A program made the translations under genes and the position numbers. From an uncultured Prevotella sp. (GTDB taxonomy: Bacteria > Bacteroidota > Bacteroidia > Bacteroidales > Bacteroidaceae), in the NCBI GenBank assembly GCA_947165435.1, contig CAMVAI010000001.1:38088-102087 (forward strand): a stretch of DNA of 64,000 nucleotides, read 5' to 3'. Position 1 is the first letter of the stretch. Every line of letters begins with the position of its first letter. The notes under the pieces were generated by a model. It saw only the letters and a list, made by a program, of their open reading frames with translations, searched no databases and was not told the DNA's origin. Of this stretch, positions 60,982 through 64,000 are shown piece by piece.

Positions 60982-61677
60982 ATGAAGAAGATTTTATTTG
61001 CTGTATTGGCACTCGTGGCTGTAAGCTCCTGTACGAGAGCCTTCGTGAAAAAAGACAGGTCTGACATGGCAGAGGAACGCCGGTCGCTGACAGGTTTTGA
61101 GCGTATCGAGCTGTTAGGCTCGTTGGACGTGAAGTATCACCAGGCCGACAGTTTCTCGGTAGTGGTCAAGGCCCCAAAGAGTGTCATCGACCTGGTGGAA
61201 ACCCGGGTGGAGGGCAACAAGCTGGTGGCCCGCCTCAAGGGCTCCGGCCGTGCGATTAACCTGCGGATGGCCGACGGCGACGACGTGACGGTATATGTCA
61301 CCTCGCCCGACTTCCTCGGCATCGAGCTGAAAGGCTCCGGCGACTTCGACTGCCACGGACTGCTCGACACCGACACCCTCGACGTTGCGGTGCAAGGCTC
61401 GGGCGACGTGGAGTTTGGGCGCATCGTCTGCGACCGCCTCAACGTGTCGCTGACGGGTTCCGGCGATGTGCAGGCCAATCAGGTGACGGCGCAGCAGACG
61501 GAGATAGAGCTCGTAGGCTCCGGCGACGTGGAGCTGGCCTTCGACAAGAGCGGTACCGTGGTGTCGCAACTGGTGGGCTCCGGCGACATCGAGCTGCGTG
61601 GCGACGTTCGTGAGCTGAAGCAGCAGAAGCGCGGCTCGGGCGACATCAACACCAAGCGGCTGGTCGTCAGGAAATAA
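60982..61677 (+). CDS. GIN-domain (DUF2807) lipoprotein
   Basis: 231 residues. Lipobox VSSC (Cys17), then a beta-helical putative auto-transporter adhesin head GIN domain (about 45-231). The repeated GSGDxxxxG motif is striking: KGSGDFDCHG, QGSGDVEFG, TGSGDVQA, VGSGDVELA, VGSGDIELRG, RGSGDINTK. Function unknown; such lipoproteins often sit with PspC and sigma factor genes in Bacteroidetes, as here. The ATG at 60982 is chosen for its signal peptide. Confidence 0.85.
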   Translation: MKKILFAVLALVAVSSCTRAFVKKDRSDMAEERRSLTGFERIELLGSLDVKYHQADSFSVVVKAPKSVIDLVETRVEGNKLVARLKGSGRAINLRMADGDDVTVYVTSPDFLGIELKGSGDFDCHGLLDTDTLDVAVQGSGDVEFGRIVCDRLNVSLTGSGDVQANQVTAQQTEIELVGSGDVELAFDKSGTVVSQLVGSGDIELRGDVRELKQQKRGSGDINTKRLVVRK

Positions 61678-61789
61678 ATAGACGCCCACAGCCCCACCCT
61701 TCCCTTCAAGAGACAGGGGTAGGGACTGTAAGGACCCTACACGATATCTATTAGAATATTTTTAACGGACACTAAAAAAACATCAAAAC
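61678..61789. other. Gap between GIN-domain gene and DUF6249-like gene
   Basis: Contains CCCTTCAAGAGACAGGGGTAGG and an AT-rich end. No clear hairpin terminator; the operon may continue through it. Confidence 0.3.
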
Positions 61790-62485
61790 ATGACGAACAG
61801 AATATTTTTCATGCTCATGCTGGTGCTTACCTTGGGAATAGCGCAGGCGACAATGGCACAGAAGCACCGGCACACCCCGCAGCAGCAGGAGTTAGTTGAC
61901 TCGACAAGTAAAGGCGGCGTGGAGGTGTTCTCCGACACCACCAGCACGGCAGCAGCTTCCACACCGGCGACGGCTCCCGACAACTGGCCGCAGGACGACG
62001 ACGACGCGGTAGATGCCGTTATCAGTCAGGCATTCAAGTCGTTGGATGGCGACACCACGGTGGCCATGCTCTTCATCCTGGCCATGCTGTTCATCATCTT
62101 CGTGCTGGCACCGGTGCTCATCATCGCCGCCCTCTTCTACTTCATCTACAAGAACCGCCGACAGAAAATGAAACTGGCGCAGATGGCCATGCAGCAGGGA
62201 CAGCCTATCCCGCAGCAGCTGTTAGACGACCAGGCGAACGACGTGACCGACGAGTATCAGAAGGGGCTGCGCCAGTGCTTCGTGGGTGTCGGCCTGATGA
62301 TATTCCTCTATTATGCCGCAGGCACGGTGGGCTTGGGCATTGGCGCCCTGGTGTTCTGCATCGGACTGGGTAAAGTGGTGGCTGCCAAGACGGTACGCAG
62401 TCGCGATGCCGACCGCAACGAGCACTTTGCCGACAGCGACGAGCGCTTTGCCGGTAATAACGAATACGGGCGAGCAGACGTGTAA
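61790..62485 (+). CDS. DUF6249-like membrane protein
   Basis: 231 residues. Signal peptide (MLMLVLTLGIAQATMAQ), an acidic linker (DDDDAVDAV), a long hydrophobic stretch (MLFILAMLFIIFVLAPVLIIAALFYFIY in pieces, about 90-120), then a basic segment KNRRQKMKLAQMAMQQGQPIP and two more membrane segments (GLMIFLYYAAGTVG, GALVFCIGLGKVV). The arrangement fits DUF6249. Function unknown; probable partner of the regulatory genes that follow. Confidence 0.7.
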   Translation: MTNRIFFMLMLVLTLGIAQATMAQKHRHTPQQQELVDSTSKGGVEVFSDTTSTAAASTPATAPDNWPQDDDDAVDAVISQAFKSLDGDTTVAMLFILAMLFIIFVLAPVLIIAALFYFIYKNRRQKMKLAQMAMQQGQPIPQQLLDDQANDVTDEYQKGLRQCFVGVGLMIFLYYAAGTVGLGIGALVFCIGLGKVVAAKTVRSRDADRNEHFADSDERFAGNNEYGRADV

Positions 62486-62523
62486 CGACCATTCATCAAA
62501 CATTCAACAAAAAACAAGAAGAT

Positions 62524-62721
62524 ATGACAAAGAGACTTTATCGCAGCGACGACCGCGTGTTGGGCGGTGTCTGCGCAGGAATTGCAGAGTATTTAGACTT
62601 CGACCCCGTAGCCGTGCGGCTGGGCTATGCTGCCCTGACGTTGTTTACCGCCTTTGCCGGCATTCCCTTCTACATCGTGGCCTGGATTATCATGCCCGAG
62701 AAGAATGCCTTACGGCCCTGA
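62524..62721 (+). CDS. PspC-domain envelope stress protein
   Basis: 65 residues consisting of a single PspC domain: KRLYRSDDRVLGGVCAGIAEYLDFDP, then one transmembrane helix (YAALTLFTAFAGIPFYIVAWIIMP in pieces). Stand-alone PspC proteins are common in Bacteroidetes and are linked to envelope stress. 38 bp after the DUF6249-like gene. Confidence 0.9.
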   Translation: MTKRLYRSDDRVLGGVCAGIAEYLDFDPVAVRLGYAALTLFTAFAGIPFYIVAWIIMPEKNALRP

Positions 62722-62731
62722 TTTCCAAAAT

Positions 62732-62843
62732 CCCGTTATTCCGCAATCCCGTTATCCCGCAATCCCGTTATCCCGGAATACCGTAATCCCGAAATACCGG
62801 AATACCGGAATACCGTAATATCGTAATCCCGTAATCCCATCAC
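62732..62843. repeat. Fourteen-unit 8-bp tandem repeat before the sigma factor gene
   Basis: Fourteen 8-bp units of the type (C/A)CCG(N)(N)AT, e.g. CCCGTTAT, CCCGCAAT, ACCGGAAT, ACCGTAAT, ending seven bases before the sigma factor ATG (62851). It fills the whole gap after pspC and takes the place of a normal ribosome-binding site. Confidence 0.9.
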
Positions 62844-62850
62844 CCCCCCG

Positions 62851-63423
62851 ATGCCCTCAGACTTCTCTCTCGTGATGCAGGTGGCTGTGTCCGGCAACAA
62901 GCGAGCCTTCGACGAGCTTGTGCGCCGGTATCAGTCGCCTGTGCGCAGCTTCTTCCTGCACCAGACGATGGGAGACAGCCAGTTGAGCGACGACCTGGCG
63001 CAAGACACGTTTATCAAGGCCTATACCGCCATCGCCTCGTTTCGCGGCCTGGCCTCGTTCCGCACGTGGCTGATGCGCATCGCCTATAACGTGTTCTACG
63101 ACTATACAAGGAACCGTCACGTACTGGCGCAGCGGGACCTAACCATCAGCGAGCACATGTCTGCCGCGATACCGGCGGACGAAGGCATGGCGGCAGCAAC
63201 TTCAGCACCGCATGCTACGCTGAAGCTGGACATCTATCAAGCCCTGGCCATCTTGAAAGAACAGGAGCGGACGTGCATCACGCTACAGCTCATCGAGGGC
63301 TACGACATCGCGTCCATCGCCAAGATTACCGGCATGAAGCAGGGCACGGTCAAGTCGCACCTCTCGCGGGGCAAGGAGAAATTAGCTGACTATTTAAAAC
63401 ACAATGGATATGACAGAAGATAA
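62851..63423 (+). CDS. ECF-type RNA polymerase sigma factor
   Basis: 190 residues. Region 2 (about 18-85: LVRRYQSPVRSFFLHQTMGD, LAQDTFIKAYTAIASFRG, FRTWLMRIAYNVFYDY) and region 4 (about 130-185: LKEQERTCITLQLIEGYDIA, KITGMKQGTVKSHLSRGKEKL) are complete. The next gene overlaps it by 20 bp and probably codes for a membrane partner or anti-sigma factor. In Bacteroidetes this gene set is thought to answer envelope stress. Confidence 0.92.
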   Translation: MPSDFSLVMQVAVSGNKRAFDELVRRYQSPVRSFFLHQTMGDSQLSDDLAQDTFIKAYTAIASFRGLASFRTWLMRIAYNVFYDYTRNRHVLAQRDLTISEHMSAAIPADEGMAAATSAPHATLKLDIYQALAILKEQERTCITLQLIEGYDIASIAKITGMKQGTVKSHLSRGKEKLADYLKHNGYDRR

Positions 63424-63772
63424 TGAGCACTTGTTGCAACAGTTTTTCAGCGAGGCGGCCATCCGCCCGCAAGACGACGGATTCTCCCGGCGGGTGATGC
63501 AGCACCTGCCGTCGCGCATCAACTGGTTCGAACGGCTATGGACGGCCTGTTGTGTGCTGACATTCCTGGCGTTGTTCGTCGCTTTCCGGGGATGGGAGCT
63601 GCTGGCCGTCCATTTCGAGGTGCTGCTGCGCACACTGGCCGTCCACTGCGAGGTGCTGCTGCGCACCGTGGCTGTGGAGCCCGTCAGCGTCAACCCCCTC
63701 ATGCTGGCCACCATCCTCTTCGGATTACTCTTCGTCGGTGTGGGCGAGGTGGTGTTGAGAGAGCACCGATAG
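63404..63772 (+). CDS. DUF5056-like membrane protein, putative partner of the sigma factor
   Basis: 122 residues. The N-terminus EDNEHLLQQFFSEAAIRPQDDGFSRRVM resembles DUF5056; two hydrophobic segments follow (LWTACCVLTFLALFVAF and PLMLATILFGLLFVGVGEVV). Between them an 11-residue stretch is duplicated (LAVHFEVLLRT, LAVHCEVLLRT), coded by a 33-bp tandem repeat at 63602-63667. The overlap with the sigma gene suggests an anti-sigma role, but no zinc-binding motif is present. Confidence 0.75.
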   Translation: MDMTEDNEHLLQQFFSEAAIRPQDDGFSRRVMQHLPSRINWFERLWTACCVLTFLALFVAFRGWELLAVHFEVLLRTLAVHCEVLLRTVAVEPVSVNPLMLATILFGLLFVGVGEVVLREHR

Positions 63773-63784
63773 CCGCGAAGGCTT

Positions 63785-63910
63785 TATATTAGTAGCCTCT
63801 CCATGATCACCAAGAGGCTCTCCACGATTACCAGGAGCCTCTCCACGAAAATTACTCATTGCTCCATGAAAATTAGTGGCCTCTCCACGAAAATTACTCA
63901 TTGTTCCACA
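63785..63910 (-). repeat. Second array of 21-bp tandem repeats
   Basis: Six 21-bp steps whose units read C(G/A)TGGAGAGG plus 11 bases on the minus strand, with an added variant (CATGGAGCAATGAG...). The second half is again either GC-rich or AT-rich (CTACTAATTTT, CTCCTGGTAAT). Same family as 40891-41037. It starts 12 bp after the DUF5056-like gene. Confidence 0.88.
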
Positions 63911-64000
63911 CCTCTCCGCAAGTCCCGTTTTTTTTGTCGGATTTCTAATCATGAGCGGTAGAAAGATGTCTTAGGCATCGTTTGTGCTTATCCGCTATTC
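63911..64000. other. Window end, no feature recognised
   Basis: A partial repeat unit (CCTCTCCGC, to about 63919) and AT-rich sequence; nothing coding can be supported. Confidence 0.4.

Noticed and set aside
59886..61067. Longer ftsX starting at 61067
   Set aside because: The first 101 codons cross two promoters and the divergent GIN-domain gene; MSKRRKG at 60764 fits FtsX.

Overview
The window reads as a chromosome segment of a high-GC member of the Bacteroidales, most likely Prevotellaceae. The evidence is two SusC/SusD pairs, surface lipoproteins, promoters of the Bacteroidetes type (TTTG, 19 bp, TAnnTTTG), DUF3098, DUF1599 and DUF5056 genes, and secreted proteins ending in a GQRV...KGLYIVNGKK-type tail. 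No rRNA or tRNA gene was recognised.

Region 1 (1-18.8 kb) is a cobalamin locus. On the minus strand, a B12 riboswitch leads a BtuB-type receptor and a lipoprotein CbiK chelatase that is cut by the window edge. On the plus strand are cbiA-cbiP-cbiB, and then four two-domain fusions covering most of the anaerobic corrin ring pathway (CbiH-CbiC, CbiE-CbiT, CbiG-CbiF, CbiJ-CbiD). On the minus strand cobU-cobT-cobS-cobC assemble the nucleotide loop, and btuF-btuC supply inner-membrane uptake. CbiL, the BtuD ATPase, the cobalamin adenosyltransferase and the threonine-phosphate decarboxylase are not in the window. A broken Rpn-type gene lies between btuB and cbiA.

Region 2 (18.9-43.0 kb) holds a TPR/SpoIIE-type phosphatase and a polysaccharide utilisation locus, probably for arabinan or arabinose-containing pectin: a LamG lipoprotein, SusC-SusD, SusC-SusD, a lipoprotein GH43, a secreted two-module protein and a periplasmic GH43. 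A membrane regulator lies upstream. It has a two-component-type propeller sensor and an AraC DNA-binding domain but no kinase or receiver. Paired direct repeats 21 bp apart, at identical distance from TAACTTTG, lie in front of both the PUL and a separate gene (41332-43002), so these two are probably one regulon. A 57-residue protein and a seven-unit array of 21-bp repeats lie beside it.

Region 3 (43.1-50.1 kb) is an accessory stretch, AT-rich in part. It holds Rpn relics, a mosaic RCC1/Big2/LRR secreted protein with an elaborate fold-back leader, a PIN toxin-antitoxin pair and an MG2-like exported protein. Several of these share a near-identical promoter.

Region 4 (50.1-64 kb) is mostly housekeeping: folE, an SPOR protein, a DoxX-TpiA fusion, DUF1599, a GH28 polygalacturonase, folK, queA, truB, uppP, DUF3098 and ftsX on the minus strand; then a GIN-domain lipoprotein, DUF6249-like, PspC, an ECF sigma factor and DUF5056 on the plus strand. 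Degenerate 7-8 bp tandem repeats sit inside folK and at several gene junctions, and a second 21-bp repeat array closes the window.
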